DNA from: Roseivivax sp. THAF197b
GTDB lineage: Bacteria > Pseudomonadota > Alphaproteobacteria > Rhodobacterales > Rhodobacteraceae
DNA length: 64,000 nt
NCBI RefSeq assembly: GCF_009363255.1
Contig: NZ_CP045318.1
Location: 2,345,501 to 2,409,500 of the forward strand
Direction of reading: 5' to 3'
In this document: piece by piece, positions 9,444 to 18,357 of the stretch
Layout: each line of letters starts with the position of its first letter
Position numbering within the stretch: position 1 is the stretch's first letter
Position numbers and translations under genes: made by a program
The notes under the pieces: generated by a model
The model's database searches: none
What the model saw: the letters and a program-made list of their open reading frames with translations, nothing else
Told to the model about the DNA's origin: nothing

Positions 9444-10589
9444 CTAAAACACCATCCCTTCCAGCAGCGGTCGCCCTTGCGCGATGCGCGCCCATCCAAG
9501 CGGCGCGAGGTCGAGCGTGCGATAGGCGCCGTGGGCGATCCACTCCGCCACGCCCCGGCCCGCAGCAGGCGCGTGCTGGATGCCGTGGCCGGAAAAGCCT
9601 GTGCAGAAGAGAAGGTTGCCGTAGCGATCATGCGGCCCGATCACCGCGTTCTGGTCGAGCGTGCACATCTCGTAATGCCCGGCCCAGGCGCGGCTTACGC
9701 GCAACTCCTCCATGGCCGGGATGCGATGGGCGAGCGGTGGCCAGAAAGCCTCCAGCAGCAGATCGTGATCGGGGTCGAGATCGTCGGGCGCATGGCAATC
9801 GCGCTCGGGCGGCGGCTGGATCCCCCCGATGAAGCCCCGGCCTTCCGGTCGGACCCACAGCCCGGACGTATCGAAGATCATCGGAACACCCGCCCCCGGG
9901 ACCAGCGCATCGAACGCGAACGCCGTGCGTTTCTTCGGCACCACGGGCAGGTCGATCCCGATTGCGGCCACCAGAGGCGCGGACAGGGCGCCTGCCGCGA
10001 TCACGCACCAATCGCAGGCAAGGCGCGTGCCATCTGCGAGTTGCACCGCGTCAACGGCCTCGCCCCGGACGCAAAGCCCTGCCACCTCGCCCACAAGGTA
10101 GGTCACGCCCGCGGCTTTCGCACCGGCGCGCGCGTGGCTCAGTAGCGACCAGGCGTCGAACCAGCCCTCATGCCGGGTTCCGAACGACCCGCAGGCTAAG
10201 TCTTCGGTGTTCAGAAAGGGAAACCGGGCGGACAAGGCCCGCCGGTCCAGCAGTGCAACCTCGGCCCCGGCCGCATTTTGCATCGCGACAAGACGCGCAC
10301 GGTCCTCTGCCGCATCGGCCGCCGACAACACGAGGTAGCCACCTTCGCGAAACGCCATCTCCGCAGCTCGCGCGCGCAGGAAGGCCGCGCCGTAAAGAGA
10401 CATCTCCACAAGGAGTGCCGTGTCGAATTGCGTGCGGATCGAGGCGGCGGACAGCGCCGTGGAGGAGCGTGCATAGCTCAGATCGCGCTCGATCACCGTG
10501 ATGGGGCCGGTGAAGCCCGCCTCGCGCAAGGACAGCGCCGTGAAGCTGCCCATGGCAGCCCCGCCGACGACGACGACATGATCAGGCAA
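9444..10589 (-). CDS. FAD-dependent oxidoreductase (DAO family)
   Basis: Flavoprotein of the D-amino-acid oxidase / sarcosine oxidase superfamily (381 aa). It begins with a Rossmann dinucleotide site (HVVVVGGAAMGSFTALSLREAG then an acidic residue after IER) and ends with the family C-terminal FAD motif NLLFCTGFSGHGIQHAPAAGR. No membrane segment. It overlaps pxpA by eight bases and must be co-translated with it, so its substrate may be an imino or amino acid linked to 5-oxoproline-type metabolism, but this is only context. Sequence alone does not name the substrate. Confidence 0.85.
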   Translation of the reverse strand: MPDHVVVVGGAAMGSFTALSLREAGFTGPITVIERDLSYARSSTALSAASIRTQFDTALLVEMSLYGAAFLRARAAEMAFREGGYLVLSAADAAEDRARLVAMQNAAGAEVALLDRRALSARFPFLNTEDLACGSFGTRHEGWFDAWSLLSHARAGAKAAGVTYLVGEVAGLCVRGEAVDAVQLADGTRLACDWCVIAAGALSAPLVAAIGIDLPVVPKKRTAFAFDALVPGAGVPMIFDTSGLWVRPEGRGFIGGIQPPPERDCHAPDDLDPDHDLLLEAFWPPLAHRIPAMEELRVSRAWAGHYEMCTLDQNAVIGPHDRYGNLLFCTGFSGHGIQHAPAAGRGVAEWIAHGAYRTLDLAPLGWARIAQGRPLLEGMVF

Positions 10590-11346
10590 AAGGTTTCACT
10601 GCAATTCCAGCGGCTTCCAGCCCGTTTTTCACCTTCTGCGCCAGCGCCACGGCGTCAGGTGTATCGGAATGCACGCAGATGGAGTCGATGGGCGTTTCAA
10701 GCTTCTTGCCCGACACTGTCTCAATCGCCCCCTCGGCCACCATCTGCGCCACGCGGGCGGCTGCAATCTCCGGGTCATGGATCACCGCACCGGGCTTCTT
10801 GCGATTGACCAGCGTGCCGTCTTCCTCATAGGCGCGATCCGCGAAGATCTCCGACGCGACGGTCAGCCCGGCCTCGCGCGCGGCGCGTTCCTGATGACCA
10901 AGCGCTATGGAGAGCGACACGAGGCTCGGGTCCACCGCCTTGATGGCGCGGGTCACGGCCTCGCCCACCTCGCGGTTCTGCGAGCCGAGATTGCCCAGCG
11001 CGCCATGCGGTTTGACGTAAGTGATCTTGTAGCCCGCATAGGCCGCGAGGGCCTGCGCCGCGCCGACCTGGTAGGCCACGAGCCGCTCGATCTCTCCGGT
11101 GGAGAAGGGAATGTTGCGCCGACCGAAGCCCCAGAGGTCGGGAAAGCCCGGATGCGCGCCGATGGCCACGCCGCGCTCCTTGGCCATGGCGAAGACGCGG
11201 GCCATGATTTCCGGATCGCCTGCGTGAAAGCCGCAAGCCACGTTGGCCGAGGAGACGATGCCGAGGATCGCCTCGTCATCGCCCGATTGGTAGGCGCCGA
11301 AGCCCTCGCCCATATCCGAATTCAGATCGACCCGCGTGACCGCCAT
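10582..11346 (-). CDS. pxpA: 5-oxoprolinase subunit A (LamB/YcsF family)
   Basis: LamB/YcsF-family protein (254 aa), the PxpA component of bacterial ATP-dependent 5-oxoprolinase. It opens with the family signature VDLNSDMGEGFG and contains SSANVACGFHAGDP, GAHPGFPDLWGFGRR, VKPHGALGN and a C-terminal CVHSDTPDAVALAQ. The ATG at 11346 is preceded by GGAGGG, better than the ATG at 11364. PxpA normally works with PxpB and PxpC (allophanate-hydrolase-like subunits); neither is in this window. It overlaps a FAD oxidoreductase downstream. Confidence 0.93.
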   Translation of the reverse strand: MAVTRVDLNSDMGEGFGAYQSGDDEAILGIVSSANVACGFHAGDPEIMARVFAMAKERGVAIGAHPGFPDLWGFGRRNIPFSTGEIERLVAYQVGAAQALAAYAGYKITYVKPHGALGNLGSQNREVGEAVTRAIKAVDPSLVSLSIALGHQERAAREAGLTVASEIFADRAYEEDGTLVNRKKPGAVIHDPEIAAARVAQMVAEGAIETVSGKKLETPIDSICVHSDTPDAVALAQKVKNGLEAAGIAVKPFA

Positions 11347-11426
11347 CTTGCCCTCCATGCGCATGTTTGGCCCTCAGGGAACGGCATGCAGCCGCGGCTT
11401 GCAAGGGCAGACCGCAACGGTCGGGC

Positions 11427-12203
11427 TCAGTCGGGAACGGGCACCGTGTAGTTCAGCACCATCCGCCCGCCATCGGGGTAGATCGTCTGCCCGACCATGT
11501 AGGAGGCATCGGGCCCGGCGAGGAAGGCGGCGACAGCGGCGATCTCTGACGGCTCCCCGCAGCGGCCCGCGGGCGTGCGCGACAGGATCGTCTGACGCGC
11601 GGCGTCGGATTGCATGACCGACTGGCGCACCATGTCGGTCAGGATCGTGCCCGGCCCGATGGCATTGACGCGGATCCCGTGCGGAATGAGCCCCACGGCC
11701 ATGACCGCAGTCAGCTGCTTCATGCCACCCTTGGAGCAGGCATAGGCCACGGTGTTGGGGATCGCGAGTTCGGCATTGACGGACGACATGTTGATGATCG
11801 CGCCACCTTCGCCCTGCGCCTTCATCTGCCGACCGACGGCCTGCCCCAGAAGGAACGGCGCCTTGAGGTTCACGGCCATGGTCTTGTCGAAGCCATCCTC
11901 CGGAAAGTCGAGAAAATCGGCCTGCACGATGATGCCCGCATTGTTGATCAGCACATCGACTTGGCCGAATGCATCCACACAGGCCGCAACGATGCCCGCC
12001 GCGCCGTCCGCGCCCAGTGCGGCAAGGTCGGCCACATGCGCGACGGCCCGGTCGCCCAAACGGTCGGCGGCGGCAAGGAGCGCCTCCTCCTTGATATCCA
12101 CCATGAACACCCGATCGCCATCGGCAATGAAGCGTTCGGCACAGGCCAAGCCCAGCCCCTGCGCGGCGCCTGTGACGATAACGGCTCGGTCTGTTTGTCT
12201 CAT
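11427..12203 (-). CDS. Short-chain dehydrogenase/reductase
   Basis: Classical SDR (258 aa) using NAD(P). Coenzyme-binding TGAAQGLGLA, NNAGI motif, catalytic serine region NMSSVNAEL and YACSK active-site tyrosine-lysine are all visible; the C-terminus is VGQTIYPDGGRMVLNYTVPV. The ATG at 12203 has AAGG at a good distance; the ATG at 12212 sits on that ribosome site. Gene order dgoK-dgoA-SDR suggests it oxidises a sugar or sugar lactone precursor feeding 2-keto-3-deoxygalactonate (for example a galactose, fucose or rhamnose 1-dehydrogenase type), but which sugar is not decided. Confidence 0.85.
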   Translation of the reverse strand: MRQTDRAVIVTGAAQGLGLACAERFIADGDRVFMVDIKEEALLAAADRLGDRAVAHVADLAALGADGAAGIVAACVDAFGQVDVLINNAGIIVQADFLDFPEDGFDKTMAVNLKAPFLLGQAVGRQMKAQGEGGAIINMSSVNAELAIPNTVAYACSKGGMKQLTAVMAVGLIPHGIRVNAIGPGTILTDMVRQSVMQSDAARQTILSRTPAGRCGEPSEIAAVAAFLAGPDASYMVGQTIYPDGGRMVLNYTVPVPD

Positions 12204-12278
12204 GTGTCGCATCCTTACGTTTCTGTTGCGGTGCAGTGTGACAGCCGGACCCGCAGGTGCAAGAGGACGGCGACCTGA

Positions 12279-12902
12279 TCAGACCGCCTGATCCCGCGAC
12301 CATGACAGCGCGTCCCATGCGGCCACGACCTGCGCCGCACGGTCGCTGACCGCATCTGCAGGCAAGCCCGGCTCATAAAGCGCCGTTCCAAGACCGAAAC
12401 CGCTGATGCCCACAGCGTGCCAATCCGCGAAATCCGCAGGCGCCACGCCACCCACCGCATAGCTGCGCGCATCGGGCGGCAGGATGGCCGACAGCGCCTT
12501 GAACCCGTCGGGGCCCAGCTTGAAGGCCGGAAACAGCTTGAGCCCGTCCGCGCCATTGCGCAGGGCTGCCACGCATTCGGTGGCGGTGAAAACACCGGGA
12601 TAGGACAGCAGGCCAGCCTGTTTGGTCGCGACGATCACGCGCGGATTGCAATCCGGCGACACGACCATCCGCGCGCCCATATCGCGCAAGCGCAACACGT
12701 CGCCCGGATCGAGGACCGTGCCTCCGCCGATAATCGCGCGGTCCTGCGCCACCTCGACCATGGCCGCGATGCTTTGCCAGGCATCCGGCACGTTGAGCGG
12801 CACCTCGATCTTCGTGATCCCCGCCGCGATCAGCGCTTCGGTGACGGGGGCGGCCTCTGCAGGCGTGATGCCGCGCAGAATGGCGATGATCTCCCGGCTC
12901 AT
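12279..12902 (-). CDS. dgoA: 2-dehydro-3-deoxy-6-phosphogalactonate aldolase
   Basis: Class I KDPG/KDPGal aldolase (207 aa) cleaving 2-keto-3-deoxy-6-phosphogalactonate to pyruvate and glyceraldehyde 3-phosphate. IAILRGITPAEA at the start, the catalytic-glutamate region ITKIEVPLNVP, the GGGTVL loop and the Schiff-base lysine region DGLKLFPAFKLGP are present; KLGPDGFKAL is typical of the KDPGal rather than the KDPG type. It overlaps dgoK by four bases, confirming a shared pathway with the kinase. Confidence 0.94.
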   Translation of the reverse strand: MSREIIAILRGITPAEAAPVTEALIAAGITKIEVPLNVPDAWQSIAAMVEVAQDRAIIGGGTVLDPGDVLRLRDMGARMVVSPDCNPRVIVATKQAGLLSYPGVFTATECVAALRNGADGLKLFPAFKLGPDGFKALSAILPPDARSYAVGGVAPADFADWHAVGISGFGLGTALYEPGLPADAVSDRAAQVVAAWDALSWSRDQAV

Positions 12903-13810
12903 GATGCGCCCCCGGTCATCCCGGCCCGCGCGGCAACGAGCCCCCCCAGCGTGGCCGCCTCGGCATCGATGATCCGGGCCGGGGCGCCCTGCGCCGCGAG
13001 GGCCGCGCGATAGGCCTGCGCCAGAGTCCCCTCACCCACGATCAGGACCTGCTGTCCCAGCCAATAGGCGCGCGCGCCCGCAAGCTCCATGCCGATCAGT
13101 AGCCCGCAGAGGCGCGCCCGGGCCGTGGCCGGATCGAGGCCCGACAAAAGCGCCTCGGCACGGAGCGAGAAGAGGTTGGCCCCCATCGGTGCGGGGCGCG
13201 ACATGCCCTCGCTCACCGCGTCGAGGAAGGCCGCCTCGTCCCAGCCATCGCCGCCCACCGCATGCCGCAGCACCGAATGCTCGGCGAGCAGGTCGATGAG
13301 TTCGCCTGTCAGATAGGTCCGGAACGACACCACTTCGCGGGCCGAGACCTGCGCCCATTTCGTATGCGTGCCGGGCAGGCAGATCACCCCGTCGAAATTG
13401 GGCTGCGCGGCGAAAACGCCCGCGATCTGCGTCTCCTCCCCGCGCATGAGATCGACGGGCTTGTCCTGCTTGAGCCCCGGCAGGATGCGGACGTCAAGGC
13501 GCGGATCGAGGGTCAGCGCACGCATCGCCTGCGCCATGCCGGGCGGCGCAGAAGGCACCGCGCGATAGGGTGCCTCGGCCCAGCCGTCCCGTGATCCGGC
13601 AGCACCACATATCACGATCATCACGCGGCCATCCAAAGGAAGCGCATCGCCAACGAGGTCGAGCAAGGCCGCCTCGAACCCGTCGCGCGGCACTCTGTCC
13701 ACGCCCTGATCAGAACTGCGGCGATCCAGAATGCTGCCATCCGCGCCGATCAGCCAGGCGCTGAGATGCGTCATGCCCCAATCGACGGCGATCCAATCTG
13801 TGACGCTCAT
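12899..13810 (-). CDS. dgoK: 2-dehydro-3-deoxygalactonokinase
   Basis: Sugar-acid kinase (303 aa) phosphorylating 2-keto-3-deoxygalactonate with ATP. ASKHA-fold signatures: VDWGMTHLSAWLI near the N-terminus, ICGAAGSRDGW, and VICLPGTHTKWAQV in the middle. It is the first gene of the minus-strand set dgoK-dgoA-SDR and has a GGAGGG ribosome site. Together with dgoA it forms the lower half of the De Ley-Doudoroff galactose route. A galactonate dehydratase, lactonase, transporter or regulator is not seen nearby. Confidence 0.94.
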   Translation of the reverse strand: MSVTDWIAVDWGMTHLSAWLIGADGSILDRRSSDQGVDRVPRDGFEAALLDLVGDALPLDGRVMIVICGAAGSRDGWAEAPYRAVPSAPPGMAQAMRALTLDPRLDVRILPGLKQDKPVDLMRGEETQIAGVFAAQPNFDGVICLPGTHTKWAQVSAREVVSFRTYLTGELIDLLAEHSVLRHAVGGDGWDEAAFLDAVSEGMSRPAPMGANLFSLRAEALLSGLDPATARARLCGLLIGMELAGARAYWLGQQVLIVGEGTLAQAYRAALAAQGAPARIIDAEAATLGGLVAARAGMTGGAS

Positions 13811-14021
13811 GCCGCCACCCTCCCGCCAGCGGGCCTTGTTGTGTCAATGTCGCAGCGCGGAAGAGTTCGGGTCATCGCGGGCTTTTCCCTCTGGAATGGC
13901 AGCTTTGGCGCGGGGCCTACTATGCCTCGAGCGGGCCCTCAAGGACGGGGTCGTCTCTCGGGGAAAGACCGAAGGAAAACGCCCAGCCAGTGACAGCCGC
14001 ATCGCGTCAAAAGGTATGGGG
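13811..14021. other. Intergenic region upstream of dgoK, no gene seen
   Basis: About 210 bases between the dgoK start and the end of the esterase gene. I find no convincing coding frame, tRNA or terminator hairpin. It should hold the promoter of dgoK-dgoA-SDR, but no clear -35/-10 pair or operator stands out. Confidence 0.5.
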
Positions 14022-14894
14022 TCACTCCACCGCGTCCGCGTCCGTCGCCAAGTCGAGACCTTCGAACCAATCGAGCGCCATCGCGGCCCAGCCCTCGGGC
14101 ACAGCGTGGCCGCCATCGAAAAGCGCGAATTCCAGTGCAGCCCCCGGACCGCATCCATCCCATGTACGGCGCATATAGGTGGCGTCGGTTGCGAACCGGT
14201 CCGCCATCAGCGGGCATCCATTGGCCCGGCGCCAGACATCCATCGCGTACCAGACATCACCCTGCGCCACCGCACCGGGCGCGTCCGGGGCAGCGCCGCG
14301 CAACAGCCGCCCTTCCAGCGGCACGACCTGATCGCGCCAGCCATGGGTGTGCAACAGGCGCACAGGCCCCTCACAGGACGCGGGGTGTGGTCGCCAGAAA
14401 CTGCCTGCCACCGGCGCGTAAGCGGCAAAGGTGTCAGGGGCGGCGCAGGCCAGATAGCTCGCCATCGAACCGCCTATGGAAAAGCCTGACAGGAGCATCG
14501 CATCGGGAGACAGGCCGAACCGGTCTGCGGCGGCATCGCGCACCGATTGCAGAAAAGCGACCTCGTCCCGCGGCGCGGCGCGCTCGGGATTGAAAGCCCA
14601 GGTGCGTCCGTTGCGACCCTCACGCGGAATGCCGTCGGGCGCGATCACGGCGTATCCGCGGCCGAGCGCCGTCTCGACCACGCCGCGCATGCTCAGCGTG
14701 CCCTGCCCGCTAGAACCCCATCCGTGCAGGAACATCAACGCCGCCCCGTCCGCGCGCGGCTCCGTCGGCAATTCGATGTGATAGGTCCCGCCCCCCGGCA
14801 GCGCACAGGGGCCCGGCGCATCGCCGCAGCCCGCCTTCGCGGTCAGGGGAAGCGCAGACAGAAAAACGACAAGCAGAGCCGCGAGACCTCGCAT
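14022..14894 (-). CDS. Secreted alpha/beta-hydrolase, LpqC/PHB-depolymerase-like esterase
   Basis: Probable exported esterase (290 aa). The ATG at 14894 follows AAAGGG and gives a clean Sec signal peptide (MRGLAALLVVFLSALPLTAKA, cleavage near residue 21). The mature part has an oxyanion-type FLHGWGSSG motif, the nucleophile elbow GFSIGG, a later THGWRDQVVPLEG region likely holding the acid, and FDGGHAVPEGW with the catalytic histidine. This fits the LpqC family that includes short-chain polyhydroxybutyrate depolymerase and feruloyl esterase-like enzymes. Substrate unknown. It lies 44 bases upstream-side of the opgH end on the same strand, apparently its own unit. Confidence 0.84.
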   Translation of the reverse strand: MRGLAALLVVFLSALPLTAKAGCGDAPGPCALPGGGTYHIELPTEPRADGAALMFLHGWGSSGQGTLSMRGVVETALGRGYAVIAPDGIPREGRNGRTWAFNPERAAPRDEVAFLQSVRDAAADRFGLSPDAMLLSGFSIGGSMASYLACAAPDTFAAYAPVAGSFWRPHPASCEGPVRLLHTHGWRDQVVPLEGRLLRGAAPDAPGAVAQGDVWYAMDVWRRANGCPLMADRFATDATYMRRTWDGCGPGAALEFALFDGGHAVPEGWAAMALDWFEGLDLATDADAVE

Positions 14895-14938
14895 GACAGA
14901 CCCTTTCATTGCGATCCGGGCTGCAACCTAACGCACGA

Positions 14939-16819
14939 TCACTCCGCGGCCATGGGGGCCGCCTCCGGCGCATCGAGTGCGGCCCGCAGGCGCGCACGCT
15001 CGGCACGGGCATGCATCTGCACGCGCGGCTCACGCAGGGACAGAGGCGTATCGAGGCGGAGCGGACGGAACCGCAGCTTCGAAACTTCCAGCGAGGAGAG
15101 CCGCGACAGCACCGTCGCGAAGGCCAGGCTGAGCGCGACCGGGGCCAGCCAGAGCGACAGCACCCCTGCGGCCATGCCAGCGATCATAACGATGCCCAGC
15201 ACCGTCTCGGCGGCGTGAAAGCGCAGAAGAACCGGCCAGGAATGGCGCTGCGTGCCGCGTGCCTGCGGAGCCCAGGTCGCGGCCTTGCCCGAGAAGGAGG
15301 CCAGGACCGCAAGGCTCTGCTGCACCATCAGGATCGGCGCATACAGGATTGCGAGCGCAATCTCGACACAGGTGGTGGCCGCGAACCGTCCGATCCCGCC
15401 ATAAAGCCGCACGACCCCCGGCGAGGCCGCGAGAAGGGCTGCCGCCACGATCTTGGGCAACAGAAGCATCGTGTAGATGAAGGCCAGGAACCAGACCCCG
15501 TCGATGCGGCTCACAGTGGGCCAGACCGGGTAGAACGGGTTGGCCGGGCTGAAATAGCTGGGCTCGACCGCGCTCATCGGCAGGAAGGCCGACCACAGGA
15601 CCAGAAGCGCGAACCAGGCGGGCGACAGAAGATAGGCGAACGCGCCCTGCAGAAGATGGAAGCGCGTGATGGGATGGAAGCCGCGGGCCGCCAAAAGACG
15701 CAGATGCTGGAGGTTGCCCCGACACCAGCGCCGGTCGCGCAGCACGTAATCGATCAGCGAGGCGGGCGTCTCCTCGAACGAGCCGCCTGCGTGGGGCAGG
15801 AAGCGCACGGACCAGCCTGCGCGGCGCAGCATGCCGGCCTCCACGAAATCATGGCTCAGGATCAATTCGGATTGCCCGTTGCGCCCCGGCAGATGCGGCA
15901 GCTGGGCGCTCGCGGCGAAGGCACGGGTCCGGATGATCGCGTTATGGCCCCAGTAATTGCCTTCTTTCTGGGACCAGATCGACAGGCCTTCTGCGGCGAG
16001 CCAGCCATAGACGGAGGTGGCGAATTGCTGCATCCGGCCAAACAGCGTCTCGGCGGAGATCAGCACCGGGAAGGACTGGATCAGGCCGGCATCGGGATCG
16101 CGGGCCAATGCGTCGGAGAGCCTGCGGATCGCGGCACCGGTCATCAGGCTGTCGGCATCGAGCACGATCATCGCATCCCAGGCCGCGCCATATTCCGCAA
16201 TCCAGCCGTTGATGTTCCCGACCTTCTTGTCGGTATTGGCGTTGCGGCGGCGGTAATAGACGTCGATCTGCCGGGCCTCTTCGGCGCGCAGATGCTGCAC
16301 CGCGCGCCATTCCTCGGCGGCGATTTCGGAATCCTGCGTGTCGGACAGGATGAAGAACGCGTAGCTGTCGCGGCGACGGCCCCGTTCAAGCTCGCGGCGC
16401 ATGGCGGCGACATTGCCCATCACGTCCGACGGCGTCTCGTTATAGACGGGCACGAGAAGCGCGATCTTCTGCTCCGGGCCGCGCGCCCGGGCCTCGCGTC
16501 CCCGACCGAGCCAAAGCCGGATCACCGCCATCACAACGGCCGAGACTGACAGCGACACCCAGACGAAGGTCAGACCGATGAGCAGCGTGGCCAGCGCCTC
16601 GCCCCAGGTGAAGCCGCCCGTGTCGAACCAGCGCACTAGGCCCACGATCAGCGACAGCGTGATCGCGATGGCCGGGCCGAAGGCACCGACGCGCCAAGCC
16701 AGATCACGCAGCCTGCGGCGCGGAAGGGAATGCACGGGCGTGTCGGCCCGGTCGAAGCGTTGCGGCGCGAGATCGAGCGGCGCGCGCGGCGGCATCATGG
16801 GATCGAGCGGCCGTGTCAT
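14939..16819 (-). CDS. opgH: Osmoregulated periplasmic glucan glucosyltransferase OpgH (MdoH)
   Basis: Inner-membrane family 2 glycosyltransferase (626 aa) that polymerises UDP-glucose into the beta-glucan backbone and exports it. Membrane helices near residues 35-55 and 60-85 precede the cytoplasmic catalytic domain with LLVPVYNETPSDVMGN, the metal-binding VLDADSLMTG and the acceptor motif DRRWCRGNLQ; several more helices follow. It is shorter than the E. coli protein (about 850 aa), lacking the long N- and C-terminal extensions. I start at the ATG at 16819, which overlaps the opgG stop (ATGA); the frame stays open further upstream but that part is opgG. Confidence 0.94.
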   Translation of the reverse strand: MTRPLDPMMPPRAPLDLAPQRFDRADTPVHSLPRRRLRDLAWRVGAFGPAIAITLSLIVGLVRWFDTGGFTWGEALATLLIGLTFVWVSLSVSAVVMAVIRLWLGRGREARARGPEQKIALLVPVYNETPSDVMGNVAAMRRELERGRRRDSYAFFILSDTQDSEIAAEEWRAVQHLRAEEARQIDVYYRRRNANTDKKVGNINGWIAEYGAAWDAMIVLDADSLMTGAAIRRLSDALARDPDAGLIQSFPVLISAETLFGRMQQFATSVYGWLAAEGLSIWSQKEGNYWGHNAIIRTRAFAASAQLPHLPGRNGQSELILSHDFVEAGMLRRAGWSVRFLPHAGGSFEETPASLIDYVLRDRRWCRGNLQHLRLLAARGFHPITRFHLLQGAFAYLLSPAWFALLVLWSAFLPMSAVEPSYFSPANPFYPVWPTVSRIDGVWFLAFIYTMLLLPKIVAAALLAASPGVVRLYGGIGRFAATTCVEIALAILYAPILMVQQSLAVLASFSGKAATWAPQARGTQRHSWPVLLRFHAAETVLGIVMIAGMAAGVLSLWLAPVALSLAFATVLSRLSSLEVSKLRFRPLRLDTPLSLREPRVQMHARAERARLRAALDAPEAAPMAAE

Positions 16820-18357
16820 CGTGTCCACCTGTATAGCCAAACTTCGGATAAGGGTCCGTCGCCTGCACGCAGCTGCGCGCGCATCTCGATGAGGTCGGCA
16901 TCGCCGGGTTCGAGCTTGAAGCCGAGCCGCAGCCCGCCCGTCTGCGGATTGTCTTCCACGATGGGCGCAACAATTGTGCCGTCCGAGGCGCGCACCAAGG
17001 GAGTGATTTCGTCGCGGGCGACGGCCATGCTTTCTTCGTGGGCGAAATCGATGGTGAAGCGGAGCCCGCCCCCCCGATCCGCGCCGGCACGGGTATTGGC
17101 GACCTTGAGACCGGTGCCGTATTCGGTGCGCGCACCCCACGTCATGTCGTAGGAGAAGGCGCGCGACTGCCCGGGCTCCAGCGGCGATGCGGGCCGCCAA
17201 TAGGCGACGATATTGTCGTAGATCTCGTCATCGGTGGGAATTTCCACCAACGTGACCTCACCCGCGCCCCAGCCCTCGCGGGGGGCAATCCAGAGAGATG
17301 GACGGCGGTGATAAAGCGCCTGCAGATCGCCGAAATCCTCGAAGTTCCGCGCACGCTGCATCAGGCCGAAGCCCTTGGGGTTGTTGTCGAGAAAACCGCT
17401 GATCTGGAGCGTGCGGGGATTGGCCAGCGGACGCCAGATCGTCTCTCCGCCGCCATTGACGATGGAAAGCCCGTCCGAGTCGTGGATGGCAGAGCGGAAG
17501 TCGGAGAACCGGTCGCGGTTCGTCTCGTCGAACTGGAACATCGAGGTCAGCGGCGCGATGCCCATATTCGTCACACGCTCGCGCGCGAACACCTCGGCCT
17601 CGACCCCGATCTCGAGCGTATCGCCGGGGATGATCTCGAACCGGTACGCGCCGGTCACGGACGGGCTGTCCATGAGCGCATGAACCACGATCCGGTCGGA
17701 TTCGACCTCCGGCCGCTCGAGCCAGAAATGCCGGAACTCGGGAAATTCCTCGCCATCGGGCGACGCGGTGTCGATGGCGAGCCCCCGCGCGGACAGCCCG
17801 TACGTTTGACCAGCACCGATACCCCGGAAATAGCTGGCGCCCTGGAAGACCGCGAATTCGGTGTAGATGTCCTGCCGTTCCAGTTCTGCGCGCAGGCGGA
17901 AACCGGAATAGCCAAGCGTCTCGTCGACGGGAAGATCGGGGAACTTGTCGGTCGTATCGAACACGCCCATGTCGAACAGCACGGGGCGCGCCTGCCCCGC
18001 TTCCACCACCTCAAGGCGGATCGGCGTCGGGAAATAGAGCCCCGGTGCGAAGACATCGACGCGGACGGGCGTGCCCTCCTCGCCCTCCCAAAGCGCGTTG
18101 CGGGCATCGAACCAGATCTTGCGGTACTGATCGTAGCTGATCTCGGTCCAAGCGTCGGGAATCCGCGTGGGGGGCTGATACGCCTCGGAGGCCATGCGTT
18201 CAGCCATCGCGCGCACATCCGCAGGCGTGAAAGGCCGCCCCTCGCCCAGTTGCAGGCCGGGCTCAACCGCCTCTTCCGTGGCGGCGAACGCGTTCGTGGC
18301 AGGCAGAGCCGACAGGGCCAGAAGCCCCTGAATGAGTTCGCGCCGCAGCATTGCCAT
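16816..18357 (-). CDS. opgG: Periplasmic glucan biosynthesis protein OpgG/OpgD
   Basis: Periplasmic protein (513 aa) needed to make or branch osmoregulated periplasmic glucans. The N-terminus carries a signal peptide with a twin arginine (MLRRELIQGLLALSALPATNAFA); this is reminiscent of Tat export as in OpgD. Family motifs include YQPPTRIPDAWTEISYDQYR, LGYSGFRLR, ASYFRGIGAGQTYGLSARGLA and DPxWxNGEW-like regions toward the C-terminus. The start codon directly abuts the opgC stop (TAA then ATG) with AAGGGA upstream, and the end overlaps opgH, so opgC-opgG-opgH are one operon. Confidence 0.93.
   Translation of the reverse strand: MAMLRRELIQGLLALSALPATNAFAATEEAVEPGLQLGEGRPFTPADVRAMAERMASEAYQPPTRIPDAWTEISYDQYRKIWFDARNALWEGEEGTPVRVDVFAPGLYFPTPIRLEVVEAGQARPVLFDMGVFDTTDKFPDLPVDETLGYSGFRLRAELERQDIYTEFAVFQGASYFRGIGAGQTYGLSARGLAIDTASPDGEEFPEFRHFWLERPEVESDRIVVHALMDSPSVTGAYRFEIIPGDTLEIGVEAEVFARERVTNMGIAPLTSMFQFDETNRDRFSDFRSAIHDSDGLSIVNGGGETIWRPLANPRTLQISGFLDNNPKGFGLMQRARNFEDFGDLQALYHRRPSLWIAPREGWGAGEVTLVEIPTDDEIYDNIVAYWRPASPLEPGQSRAFSYDMTWGARTEYGTGLKVANTRAGADRGGGLRFTIDFAHEESMAVARDEITPLVRASDGTIVAPIVEDNPQTGGLRLGFKLEPGDADLIEMRAQLRAGDGPLSEVWLYRWTR

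Noticed and set aside
16820..17200. N-terminal extension of opgH by 127 codons
   Set aside because: The stretch is the 3' part of opgG in another frame; the ATGA-overlapping start at 16819 fits the family.
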